Under the pieces are notes generated by a model, which was not told where the DNA came from, did not search any database, and saw only the letters and a list, made by a program, of their open reading frames with translations. DNA of 64,000 bases, from assembly GCF_003544895.1 (NCBI RefSeq), contig NZ_CP032125.1, positions 2,370,001 to 2,434,000 of the forward strand, read 5' to 3'. The stretch is from Profundibacter amoris (GTDB lineage Bacteria; Pseudomonadota; Alphaproteobacteria; Rhodobacterales; Rhodobacteraceae). The position numbers and the translations under genes are program-made. This document shows positions 43,401 to 53,400 of this stretch, piece after piece. Numbering within the stretch: the first letter of the stretch is position 1; every line of letters starts with the position of its first letter.

Positions 43401-44292
43401 CCTGCGCCGTTGTCAGCATCAGCGCCGCGCGAACATCCACCGGTTTTTGTTTAACCATAATGTCCGGGACCTCGGTGGCATATTTTGCCACAGGCGATTG
43501 CCAAACAGCCACCGTTGGTGCGCTTGATGCCGTCCAGCCAAATTGCTCGATTTTGCGATGAACAGAATAGGGTGAAAACACATTTGAAAGGGGGTCAAGT
43601 GCGGGTTCGGACCACCACCCCATAACGGAATAGCTTGCCTGTTTTGTCAGAACACGACCGGCGTCCAGATCATCCAGCGGGTCATGAAAAGCAAACCGGT
43701 TCAATGCGGCGTCATAGGATGTTGTCCAATTGGGCGAACCGCCAATGATCCCGGTCAAATCTTTTGGCTGCACCTCGTGTTTCAGGGTTGCGACAGGGTC
43801 ACCCGGATAGTTTTCCAGATCGAATACCTTACCGGATTCCGCTTCGATCACCCAAGATTTCACATCCGCAATTTTGGCCCCGCGCCGACCCGTTGTACGG
43901 GTGATCAGCCAACGGTCAGGCAATGGGTGCATTTTGATCGGCTGGTCCGGATTATCGACCATTTCACCGCGCAACAGGCCATCTGGCATTGCCCAATGTA
44001 GATGAACCCCTTCTTTGCGTTCCTTTGGGGTTGAAAATGGCTCGGTCGGCTTTGCCTCTTCTGCCCCCTCGCCCAATTCCATCGGCAATCGCACGTAACG
44101 TTCGTTGTGACGCGGCGGAACATAAAGCGCTTGCAAATCAATCGGGACCATCAGGGCAGGTGGCGGGGGCGGCAGGGGTTTTGGAAAAACCTTGTCAATC
44201 GCAAAATACTGACCGAAAGACTGGGTTGCCAAGGCCCAGTTCTGGTTGTCGAGCACCAGATCCATTACCTCGGGATTAATAACTTCTGCCAT
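40483..44292 (-). CDS. Giant-cluster protein 5: 1269-residue protein of unknown function
   Basis: A 1269-residue soluble-looking protein. The N-terminus is MAEVINPEVMDLVLDNQ with a Pro-rich stretch (PKPLPPPPPALMVP) and the distinctive 'EGVHLHWAMPDGLLRGEM' near residue 90. Later come 'DYGKPSRFLEDGRFHDDGKLVCRWTEELGCGFGDVYQ' (about 505-545), a mixed central part, and beta-rich C-terminal domains. No transmembrane helix, signal peptide or catalytic motif is visible. I do not recognise a named family, though I recall unannotated homologous-looking proteins next to similar giant genes in other bacteria. It starts 3 bp after the 345-residue gene. Confidence 0.75.
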   Translation of the reverse strand: MAEVINPEVMDLVLDNQNWALATQSFGQYFAIDKVFPKPLPPPPPALMVPIDLQALYVPPRHNERYVRLPMELGEGAEEAKPTEPFSTPKERKEGVHLHWAMPDGLLRGEMVDNPDQPIKMHPLPDRWLITRTTGRRGAKIADVKSWVIEAESGKVFDLENYPGDPVATLKHEVQPKDLTGIIGGSPNWTTSYDAALNRFAFHDPLDDLDAGRVLTKQASYSVMGWWSEPALDPLSNVFSPYSVHRKIEQFGWTASSAPTVAVWQSPVAKYATEVPDIMVKQKPVDVRAALMLTTAQAGLELGFVAYEYDRVTLPLFLYTYETVLHGAIHGVPLVGGISKDAAPRASRIKLSLAPTLERLMAAQAAKGLGANSASKKEYLESLLTAVANGSLINLGARDGIVALDEAEHGDGFETFRGPETYVDIVIERKQSALKAGRPLRTKAARKKSDPQPKADIIWNGSRRGKQKSTDAEMRSLAKEVMDRARNADALDIPVIKRISRPGPRYHRPTAPVIGLRDYGKPSRFLEDGRFHDDGKLVCRWTEELGCGFGDVYQTKDFVPEIKHSDLPGATNRIIHNAFLMDPYILPWIFAAIDKNVQPELRTATKNRVRSEIALRYSPDGEYDGTAPLARQGKNVTPAVKAAISNELLRFSIYEGREPSPVSISTWVQPWSPVWLEWEIALEPGQGFEGWSLERIEFTGAPKPNGKVVKLRGRSAITSGLARSFQSVINTYLIAEKQRDEAGAGEIGEGHAQSLAKLAAFLQRSDLGSVTLDRINDLWLGLENGPDGQVYPAPASVAADLQKAGLPNLIADGTLRLTKARIIDSFGRYRDLATNNPTLPAALRAKSKDGKWALAMPPRLALPARLMWRFVDPADAGPNPKEAHLDQATPDRTISPVSGYILPDFFDESLEFFDQDGMPLGEVLHDPVTGGMIWEGGVGRDGPASASPMDGLPASARLCGQIAQGMIDVDILQRNTAETAGKESPLSAFLRAVDTTMWSVDSSLASAGASIAGLVGRPIVVVSTQLWLDIPQDLSKTGAFGKAGDDIRDLLIREAVFDAVKSSAFQIRLGELAKGHDGLYGFYIGQDFEQFHLIDKGVRASARVSHAGAGFRSLLDRAGTNVEAGFLPTPSPIDTPYITAGAPLEVHSGQVVRVTLLMHPSARVHATTGILPRKSLELVRDWVADGLGRVAPSARVGPVLIDPDKVRLPKIAAFGTSQSWTRRGTPITWRDDPILAATQAAILPTGRVTVEEGYIRITPDTETSDGGGN

Positions 44293-44295
44293 CGG

Positions 44296-45333
44296 TCAAT
44301 TCCCCGCAATCTTTGCTATGAAAAGCTCGGTGTTGCGCTCGGCGATATTGCCGAGCGTTGGCTTGAACGCATCGTTCTGGTTCGCAGTGGTTCCGGCGTC
44401 TTGGGCGAAAACCTGACGGTACGGGAACCGGATCATCTGCATTGCAAACTCGGCCCCATCCACGGGATCGCCGGGTCCGGCGCTCATGCCGGTGCCGTTG
44501 GCATCTGCAAAGGCACGCGCGGTGTTGGTCAGGTCAAGAACACCTGATGCACCGGAACGAAAACGTACGGGTATTTGTTGAATGTCTGACGGGTTATTTG
44601 GCACCTCCCCGTTCTGATCAACATATTCAGCCGTTTTGACATTACGTGCCGAAACAGTGGCCGAAACCTGCTGGCCAGCGGTGGTGACATCAACACCGAA
44701 TTGAATTCCCTGACGCGGTTCTTCTATGTGCAGGACTTTTGGGATGCCATCAAACAGCACCAGCAAAACTGATGGCGACAACCGTTCAAGGCGCAATACC
44801 TTGATCCGGCTGGGATGCGATTCAGGCAAAATATCACTATCACTGCCACCCGGTTCCTTTACATAGGCCCGCACATGTAATCCCGGCCACCCTGCAACGG
44901 CTGCAGATCGAAGCAGGAACCCCGTGACCACACCCGCTGTGCCGTTCAGCAACGGCTCTCCTCCGGGCGAGCGCACTTGGCGTTCAGCGTCATCGATTTC
45001 GGCCTCGATCCTTTCGTAAAGATGCTCAAGCTGTGCCCGTTCAATCGTGTTGGCTGTCGCCACGCTCAACGCACCCTGAACCAAAGCGTCGGTCCAGGCA
45101 CGGTCAAGATAGAAAAACCGGATCGATTCATTGGGCAACAATTCGGTATCAGCCACAAGCGTGTTGAACGGCACCCCTTCCAACATGCGCAACCGCGCAA
45201 GGAATTCCAGAATATGGCGCGGTGTTATGGTCGGCGCGCCAGCACCTGCGCCTGCGCCACCCGCCGCAACACCAGCAGAAGCAACCATTGCACCAATTAC
45301 GGCTTCGAAGCCAACGCTATAAGAAATGGCCAT
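44296..45333 (-). CDS. Giant-cluster protein 4: 345-residue protein of unknown function
   Basis: A 345-residue protein beginning with a small-residue hydrophobic stretch (VIGAMVASAGVAAGGAGAGAGA, about residues 11-32) that could be a membrane or fibre contact but is not a normal signal peptide. After it comes 'ESIRFFYLDRAWTDALVQGALSV', then beta-rich sequence with 'LRLERLSPSVLLVLFDGIPKVLHIEEPRQGIQFG'. No catalytic motif. It lies 2 bp after the 704-residue gene and 3 bp before the 1269-residue gene. Confidence 0.7.
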   Translation of the reverse strand: MAISYSVGFEAVIGAMVASAGVAAGGAGAGAGAPTITPRHILEFLARLRMLEGVPFNTLVADTELLPNESIRFFYLDRAWTDALVQGALSVATANTIERAQLEHLYERIEAEIDDAERQVRSPGGEPLLNGTAGVVTGFLLRSAAVAGWPGLHVRAYVKEPGGSDSDILPESHPSRIKVLRLERLSPSVLLVLFDGIPKVLHIEEPRQGIQFGVDVTTAGQQVSATVSARNVKTAEYVDQNGEVPNNPSDIQQIPVRFRSGASGVLDLTNTARAFADANGTGMSAGPGDPVDGAEFAMQMIRFPYRQVFAQDAGTTANQNDAFKPTLGNIAERNTELFIAKIAGN

Positions 45334-45335
45334 GC

Positions 45336-47450
45336 TTACTTCCCTCCCAAACGGTCAATGATGAAATCGTCCAGCGTATCAAATGGCTTGGTATTCAGCA
45401 CGGTTTCTTCCGTAACCTTTCCCTTGCCAACGGTCATTTGAGCCAATTGACCAAGCCCGATTTCAAGGGTTTCGTTAAGGATTGCATCGATTTTGCTATC
45501 AAAATCGACCGCGCCATCACCAACCAAACCGGGTTGCGCATTCTTTAGCGCTGTCAGGCTGGTCAGGCTGGCAGGCTCTTTCGCGATCATGTCGACCACG
45601 GCGCGATCCAACCCCAAACCGACGGCCAGAATGTTATTGAAGTTTCCCTTCAGGGCATCAACAGCAACAGCCGGATCAACCAGTTCGCGCGGCATGGAAA
45701 CGGCAGCTACGTGATCCCGCTCAACGGCACCAATGATGCCGCCCTCCATTAACCTGGGCAACAATCCTTCGCGTATTGCGTCCTCGATAAGATCAAGATC
45801 GCGGGGCGAGACCAGCTGCTTTAACAGATCCTTTTTGTCCAGAATCGCGCCCTTCTGGAACGCCCTTGCGCGACTTACGCCAAAATTTTCCGCCCGCCAT
45901 CGTTGCACCGCCGCGACAAAGGAAGGTTGTGACATGGCCAACAATCGCCCGGTTTCAAATGCCACAGCCAGTGAAACATCCTCGCGCCCGTCAGGCGTCA
46001 TCATTCGCAGATGGTCACTAACATGGGCCAACACCGGAAATTGCGCTTCAGCAGCCAATGGATTGCGTAGCAACTGATGCGGTGAAAACGGTCCGCGATA
46101 CCAGGAATTGGTTGTTTCTCCGATACGGGTCAGATGCGGCAAGCCGACATGACCTGTTTCCGCCACCTCCAAAGGTATCCGGGTCGCTGGCGCATCTCCC
46201 GAACTCTCACCGCCTGCATCAGGCACACAATCGGCTTGGGGGCGTTCATATCCGCCTTTGGCCACCGTCCCCAACAGGCCCACGTCCAGATTGCTCATCA
46301 ACTCCTGAAACCCGCCTGCACCGGCACAGGTAAACCGCCATGACGTCAGGACCGGAAAGCGAAAGAATTGCTCTTGCAAAATGTTATACAAAGGAAAGTC
46401 AAACCCCGCGAATGAACTTTCTACTCGCAAAACCGGTTTATCATCGGCAGAAGCATTTTCCGTCAGGTCAGCAAAATTTGCATCCAGAAAATCCACTGCA
46501 TCAATTGAACCGATCAGGTTCAGACCATCCGCATTCGCCCCTACACGATCAACAAGGGTTCCTTCGTGGAATACGATCTCGCCCCGGCGTATTGCGTCGC
46601 TGATTGCCGTGGCATCCCCAATATCCAGAACCCGGCGTTCCGGGCCAACAGTCAGAGGAACCGCTGCACCAGAATAGACCGATGCCGCAAATGTAGCGAC
46701 GGCTTCGTTCAGGAAAAGGTCATCAAGTTCAAAGAATTTTCGCGGGGGCGCAGGTGGTGGCAAAACGCCCAATTGTCCTTCAAGATTGATCAAACACGCG
46801 GTATAGGCCTTGGGTTGGCAATTGACGGTGTCATATTGGGGCATCCTGTTGGCGATGACCACGGCCAAAAACCCGTCATCATCCCCCATAGCGTTCTCTG
46901 TATCGTCCGGATTGACTTCGCGAACATGGGTCAACAACCGCAAATCATCCACCGTCGGGAAGATGGCATCAACCGTGGATTTGGGAACCGACAGGTAGCT
47001 TGCTTTGGGGGTATCCACCGGCCCCTCCAGAACCGTGCCCGGAGTTACGCATTCTGCATAAGGCTGGTCATGAACAATCTGCCCCTCCCCTTCGGCGATT
47101 ACAATCAAGGCCAACCAAGGTGTTTTCCCGGTCACTTTCTGACCGTGAAATTCTACATCGGGCGGGGCGGCCACTCTGTCCCACGGAAGGGTCTTTTTCT
47201 TTAGTACTATCTGCGGCAGACGGTTTTCATAGGCACCTTCAGAATTCGCCGGGGGATAGGTCATCAATGCCTGATCCGGTGGCAGTTTCATCCTTGGTGC
47301 CGTGACGATAAAATGGGTTTCAAGCGGGGCGACTTGCGGCGATGAAACCGTACTGCCGTCCAGATCAAGTTCGGTTCTCAATGTATACTTACCAGCCGGC
47401 AAAGCAGGTTTGATGCTGTCGTACAAAAAGAATTTTCCACGTGCGACCAT
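45336..47450 (-). CDS. Giant-cluster protein 3: 704-residue protein of unknown function
   Basis: A 704-residue protein with a beta-sandwich-like first 90 residues (KFFLYDSIKPALPAGKYTLRTE..., ending in 'PLETHFIVTAPRMKLPPDQA'), then the distinctive 'TYPPANSEGAYENRLPQIVL', 'TPWLALIVIAEGEGQ' and 'LAVVIANRMPQ...ACLINLEGQLGVL' blocks. No signal peptide, membrane segment or catalytic signature is visible. The Ig-like N-terminal layout suggests a structural role. It is 9 bp downstream of the giant 3278-residue gene. Confidence 0.7.
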   Translation of the reverse strand: MVARGKFFLYDSIKPALPAGKYTLRTELDLDGSTVSSPQVAPLETHFIVTAPRMKLPPDQALMTYPPANSEGAYENRLPQIVLKKKTLPWDRVAAPPDVEFHGQKVTGKTPWLALIVIAEGEGQIVHDQPYAECVTPGTVLEGPVDTPKASYLSVPKSTVDAIFPTVDDLRLLTHVREVNPDDTENAMGDDDGFLAVVIANRMPQYDTVNCQPKAYTACLINLEGQLGVLPPPAPPRKFFELDDLFLNEAVATFAASVYSGAAVPLTVGPERRVLDIGDATAISDAIRRGEIVFHEGTLVDRVGANADGLNLIGSIDAVDFLDANFADLTENASADDKPVLRVESSFAGFDFPLYNILQEQFFRFPVLTSWRFTCAGAGGFQELMSNLDVGLLGTVAKGGYERPQADCVPDAGGESSGDAPATRIPLEVAETGHVGLPHLTRIGETTNSWYRGPFSPHQLLRNPLAAEAQFPVLAHVSDHLRMMTPDGREDVSLAVAFETGRLLAMSQPSFVAAVQRWRAENFGVSRARAFQKGAILDKKDLLKQLVSPRDLDLIEDAIREGLLPRLMEGGIIGAVERDHVAAVSMPRELVDPAVAVDALKGNFNNILAVGLGLDRAVVDMIAKEPASLTSLTALKNAQPGLVGDGAVDFDSKIDAILNETLEIGLGQLAQMTVGKGKVTEETVLNTKPFDTLDDFIIDRLGGK

Positions 47451-47459
47451 GATCTTGCC

Positions 47460-50400
47460 CTATCCTGTCCTGTAGTCAGCGGGTGCAGTCCAGACCGCAG
47501 ACACATTTTCCGACCCGGGCGCGGAATATGTTTCAAGGTCCAGATTCACTGCACTGTTCGCCATCCGCGAAATAAGCTCGGACGGGGTGAGTTTGGCGGC
47601 AATCACGCCATCCAGCCGATCATCAACCCGACCCGCCAATGTCACCGAAAATGGCTTGGACCGGTCACCGGCACGTATCGAATATACGACCAGTGTTTTG
47701 CCATCCATCGGCACCAGTTTTGGTTTGCCTTCAACAATGCGTGCCCCATCAAAACTGACGGCCAACATTTCCAGATCGTCGGCCGTAATTGTGCCGTCCA
47801 GAACAATGGCAACACAGCTTGCGCCCGTTTCGAACTGTGTCTCGACCACGGCGGATTGGTCGGTCAGATATCGCGCTTCCATCCAACCAATGCCCGACTT
47901 GCGCCCGCCACGGGCGCGGCTGGCCCCTTCGGCGCGCACAAAACCACCCCGACATCGGGCAAGCGAATAGCCCAGATAAGCCAACCGTGTGGTTTCAATC
48001 CAACCATTAACATCCTGCAAAGAAGGCTGGGACCCGGCCATCACAACAAAGGCCCGACTTTCGGCAGGAAGCTTCATGGACTTTGGGGCAGCCCGGTTTT
48101 CGATGATGCGCCCATCAAGGCCAACCACAGCAAGCCGCGCGTGCCCCTTTATTTTCAACTCTCCGGCATTTTTATACAACGCAGCGTTCTTTGATCCGGG
48201 CAGATCGAACACTGCAATCTCGCCTGGCACCAGCGAATTTTCGGGCTTTCGGTCAGCCCGCCGCCGCCGTGCACCGGGTGCCGGTGTCAGCATGGCCTCA
48301 ATCGCCGTCAGACGATCCAGCCCGCCGCCAAAAGCATGTACGCGTGACATCGACACAGTAGAGTTTGCGGCAATGGTTTCAGGGACAGTTTGTTTGGCGA
48401 CCAAAGTCTGTTGAATAACCGGTGCCTGCAATTGCGCCCGCAGCAGAACACTTGCCCCACCGGCCGCTCTGATCTGTGGAGGGGCCATCCGAACCACGCC
48501 TTTACTACCGACTGTCACGCGGGTTTCTGCGATACGGCCACCTATTTTGGCGGCACGAACCGATTGTATCAGCAGCCCGCGAATATGGGCCTTGCCATAT
48601 GGAATGACCAAAGGCCCGACGCTATCGCGCCCGAGTTTCTTTTTGGCACCACGGGCGGTTGATCCGACGATACGCTCGGACAATAGGCCAACACGCAACG
48701 GCACAGCACGTTCATGGGCCCATGAACGGCGCGCGGTGGCAGTACGACCCTCACGTTGCCATTCTGCCGATAAATCCGGCATCCGTTTGGCATCCAGAGC
48801 GTCAATCAGTTTACGCTGTTTGCGGGCCTCGATCACCAACCGGCGGCGAATTGCACCCGCTGCGCGCAATGGCAAAGGCTTGCGGTGCCGACTCGGCTCA
48901 ATTTGGTCAAATGCCACCCCGCCGGTCGCATCCTCCGGAATCTTGTTGTTGAATTTTGGTCCGAATTTCAGATCAACCCCTTCGGTGGATGAAATCACGT
49001 CACCCTTTGGGATTTTCTTGTCGTCGGTATTCGGCGTCCGGCCCCATACACCGATTGGAAACTTGCCTGTTTCGCGCGCAGTGATTTGGTAATGGACCGC
49101 TTCAGCGGGCCATGCGATTTGATTGGATCTATCTAGCAGCGTCAGTTTCAATTCGCTATTGACCAAGGTGCTGCCCACCGGTGCCAAACCTAATGTTGGC
49201 GGCGGAAGATTTATGGCAATATCGCTATTCCCTCGCTTTATTTTCAAAAGCGGGATGGTGCTGGTCAGCATTAATTCAAACTCGCTGGCGACGTTAAACG
49301 GGTGTGCTGCTGTGCCATCCGCAGTGCCCGGTTCCGCACCGGATTCCGACGCGGGGGGCAGTATGCCTTTGCCTGCCAATCCACTTAAGGCCTGGGCTTT
49401 GTTGCCCGGTGCAAGTTCAAGGTACTTCTGAACAAAATCAATCCAGCCCAACAGGGCGGCCGGTACGGAATTGCTGTTGCCAAAGCGAACCGTGACATCG
49501 ATCGGCCCCACTTCGACGCGGGCGGTCCCGTGGAATTTTGGACCGCTCACCTCTATCTCCGCGCCAAGACTGAAAGACAGGTTTATGTCCCCGAGGAAGG
49601 TCTCGATCCGGATGCCGGCTGTGACACGCGCATGGGCGTCCGCCTCATATTTAAACGGGTCAAAATACACGATGGCATTGCCGCCAAAGCTTAGGTTGGC
49701 ATAGGTAAGACCAAAGGTTGCGTTCGCTTCGAACAGGCCACCGCCCATCACCGCCTCTGACGTCAGGGCGAAATAGACCTCGGCCTTGATTACGATATTG
49801 CTCCCGAAACTCCAATTGAAACCCAAGGCAGGCACAACCGGATATCCGTCCCGATGAAAATTCGGGTGGTAACCACCAAGGGTCAGCACAAATTCCCCGG
49901 CCTTGTCACCCTTGAACCAGCTGACATAGGCAAAGCCGCCGGTCAGGCGCGCGCTGGTATCGAACAGCCAGGAATTATCGGTCAGCTGCGCCTGTACCCA
50001 GATCACGCCTTCTTCGGTGGAAAACCGCGCCATCAACCCCAATTCGATCGATACCAGCGCCACCTCGGGCCGTGGCAATGCCATACGCACCAGACCAAAA
50101 ATCGACAGCTCGAACCCCTGTCCAAATTCAACAGCGACAACCGCAATCCCGTCCACCAAAGCAAACGAGGTAAAGCTGATCCCAGCGGCAAACCAGAATG
50201 TATCCTTTTTGGGCGGGAACGTGTTGCGCACTTCTTCCATGTACCCCATCAGGTCACCCGGCGGATCAAACGAGGGGTCCAATGCGGCAATCATGACAAA
50301 GTCGTCAAACTGGCTCATGTCGGTTGGCGGCACCAATTCCCGGTTAATCCCGAAACCGCCACCAATACCCGTCAGGAAAAATGCCGGCGGGCCGCCGAAT

Positions 50401-53400
50401 GCCCCCAATACAGCGCCGAATGCAAAGAAGGCTGTGTATTCTTCTGGTTCTTGGATCGCCGCATATCCGCCATAGATTGACAAGCCGAATGACGCGAACC
50501 GTGCCGACAACATGCCGACATACTCAAGGTTTGGTTCGGTTCCAAATTTTCGCAGTCCACCGGTTAACGAGACACCCGACATATCCGCCGACACCGCCAG
50601 CCCGGCCAGATCAACCTCCCATGAATCGGCATCAAATATGCCGCCACGATCCAACCGATACCGCAGTTCCAGATCATCGACGGCCGCTTGCAATCCGGCA
50701 ATTGAAATATTGCCGTCAAACAACAGAGAAATCGACTGCAACCTGTCATTTGCAATCTGCGTGCCAAATCCAACCTGATCAATATAGAGCGGGCCAAACT
50801 GGCTTCGGATCGGCAACCACCACGGACCTTCGCCCTCACCTGCGGAAAACCCGAACGCAATTCCACCCGGTGGTGCGGGACGCGTCTGAATGGAGAGGGC
50901 CGGACTGAATGCCGGGGCAAGCTCGGCGTCGCCACTGCTGGTTTCCGCCAGCATTCCCCCTGCAATCGGGTTACTGTCTGATCCGCCCCCGCCCCCCATT
51001 GCCACCGCAATATCGGATAATTGCACCTGTGCGCCGCCCAGCAGCTCATCTCCGGAAATCTTTGCGAAAACATGCATGGCAATCGACCCAAGGGCCAAAG
51101 GGCTATCCAGAAGCAAACCCGTGGTGCTGCCAATGCGAATACCAACGCCGTCGATTTCCAGTCCTGGCTTGAATTCCCAAATGCCGCCCGTCCGCTTTAC
51201 CAGCGCAACCTTCAACCCGGGTGTCGGCCCGCCAATAATCCAGCGACTATCATTTTCCAGCCAAATCGCAATGCTGCCTTCAATGATGGGCAACCGGTCT
51301 ACCAGACCCAGACTTACCCCAACCGCCCCGCCAACATTTGACAGGCCAATATCCAGCACACCACCAACCCGAACGGTCGGATTTGCCACCGAGATATTGC
51401 TTAGTAAAACAGCAATCCGGTCAAGCTTGGTGTCGATCAGTTGTTGAACACTTTCACCCGGCGTACGAACGATACGGAACAATTCGGTATCAAGTGCTGT
51501 GCCGCTTGGTTTTAGGACAACACCCGACAGAATACTGCGGATATCCGTACTTGCTCCTGCCTGATTTTGGAATATGGGCTGATCAAGGAATGTATTGATC
51601 TCGTTCAGTTCCAGCAGGAACGCCCCCAGCAGATCAATCGCAAAGGTCATTATACCGGCAGCAATTTCCAGTGGCGTACCGGACCCCAGACTTAGGTCGA
51701 ACCGGGCTGAATTGAAATCATATCGCAGCACCAACGTACTGGTATTGGCAGCGTCCATCGCCAGTCCAACCGACACGAACGGACTGGCAACGGCCGTGCC
51801 AATATCCAGCGACAGGACCGGACGCAGATCGATGCCGTCGGCAATTGGAATGGCCGCCGGCCCTGTCGTGGTCGAAAACCGTGCCAGGCCGGTTTGGTCA
51901 AACCTTATGGCAAAATCCACGATTTGCGCGAACGGCACCGAAGTAAACGTCCCGCCAAATTCCACTGAAATCGGGCTTGGCGTGAACTCTACGGATATGT
52001 CAGATCCCGCCAGCCCGCCAACGTCAGCCACAACCAACCGAACCGTGCCGCCCCCGCCAGTCACAGTGATACCGGGTGGCAAAGCCGCGTCCAGCCGGTT
52101 CAGACCCGCGCTTAACAGTTGTGGCCAGCGCGCAAACAGCGCACTAGCCGGATCATTGGCCCATGCCACCAATGCCGGTCCGTCAAAACTACCACCTTGG
52201 CGCAAGACAAGAGCATCCCCAATGTCGGCCAGCAGATTACCCGCATCCGATCCATTGGCCACAATCGCATCAAGCACCAGCGGCAACGCCGCCGTGACCC
52301 CCGCCGTGGCAAGCTGTCCCAGATCACCGGCATTCGGGTAGATCCCCATATCCGTCCCGGCGCCATTGCGCAGGAACACTTGTATATCACTGCCCGAAAC
52401 ACTCAGATGAACCGCCTGATTGCCGGGGGCTGCCGTTGCCAGACCGACAAACAGCGCAACATCCGGAACCACCCGCCCATCTGTGGCAAAGCGAATGCCG
52501 AACGCGCCACCAACCGCCACATCCGCTGCCGGCCCGAATGCCGACGCGTCAAATGAAATATCCAAAACCAGACCCGCCAGATCGCGCGCCCGTAATGACA
52601 ATCCCGGTGCTATGCCCCAAACGCCCGACGCGCCCCCCAGATCCACCAATGGTTTGAGCGCATCTATTAATGCAATCACGCGGTCAGGCCGAATACCGGA
52701 TCCATCCAGTGATCCAAGCGTCACATTTGACCGCAGCCACTGGCCGGGATTGATGAACATCAACGCGGGTATTTTGACGGTTGCCGACGCACCCGACCCG
52801 TCCAGCAAACCCAAGGCGGAAAGTGCCCCGTCGACCACCGGCAGAACCCCGGCATCGGACTGCCGCAGCCCATCCAGAATTCGGGACAAGGCCGTGGCAA
52901 CAATTGCGGGGACCGCCGTCCGGATCAATCGGTCAATATCGGGCCGTGGCCACAAGGGAACGGTTGTCGCAACGCCACCGATGGCGTCGGCCAATGATGT
53001 GTCCAAATGCAATCCGGCCGAAAAGGGGGCCAAGTTCACATCCAGATATGTTTCCGTCAACGCCCCAAGCCGAAGTGCGGCGCCGGTTACACCGGTGCGG
53101 CCAATGTTTGCGGTTACCGCCCATTCTGCAAGCAGCGGCAGCCCGGTAGCCCCGGACAAATCAACCGATAATGTCCCCGAACTGGCATCAAAGCCAAGTC
53201 CCGAATGGTTGCCAAGAAGGTCGCCCAACATATCCATCAACTCGGCGCGCAGAACAGGGTTTGCCAGCAGGTCGGCCAAACGCGCCGCCGGATCATCAAC
53301 CCAGTTGGATAGCGAGACCGCGTCCAGAGCCCCGTCCGGCCCTAATATTCCGGCCGCGCGCAAAGCTTTGTTCACATATTGCAAGGCCGGGTCGGCTGCG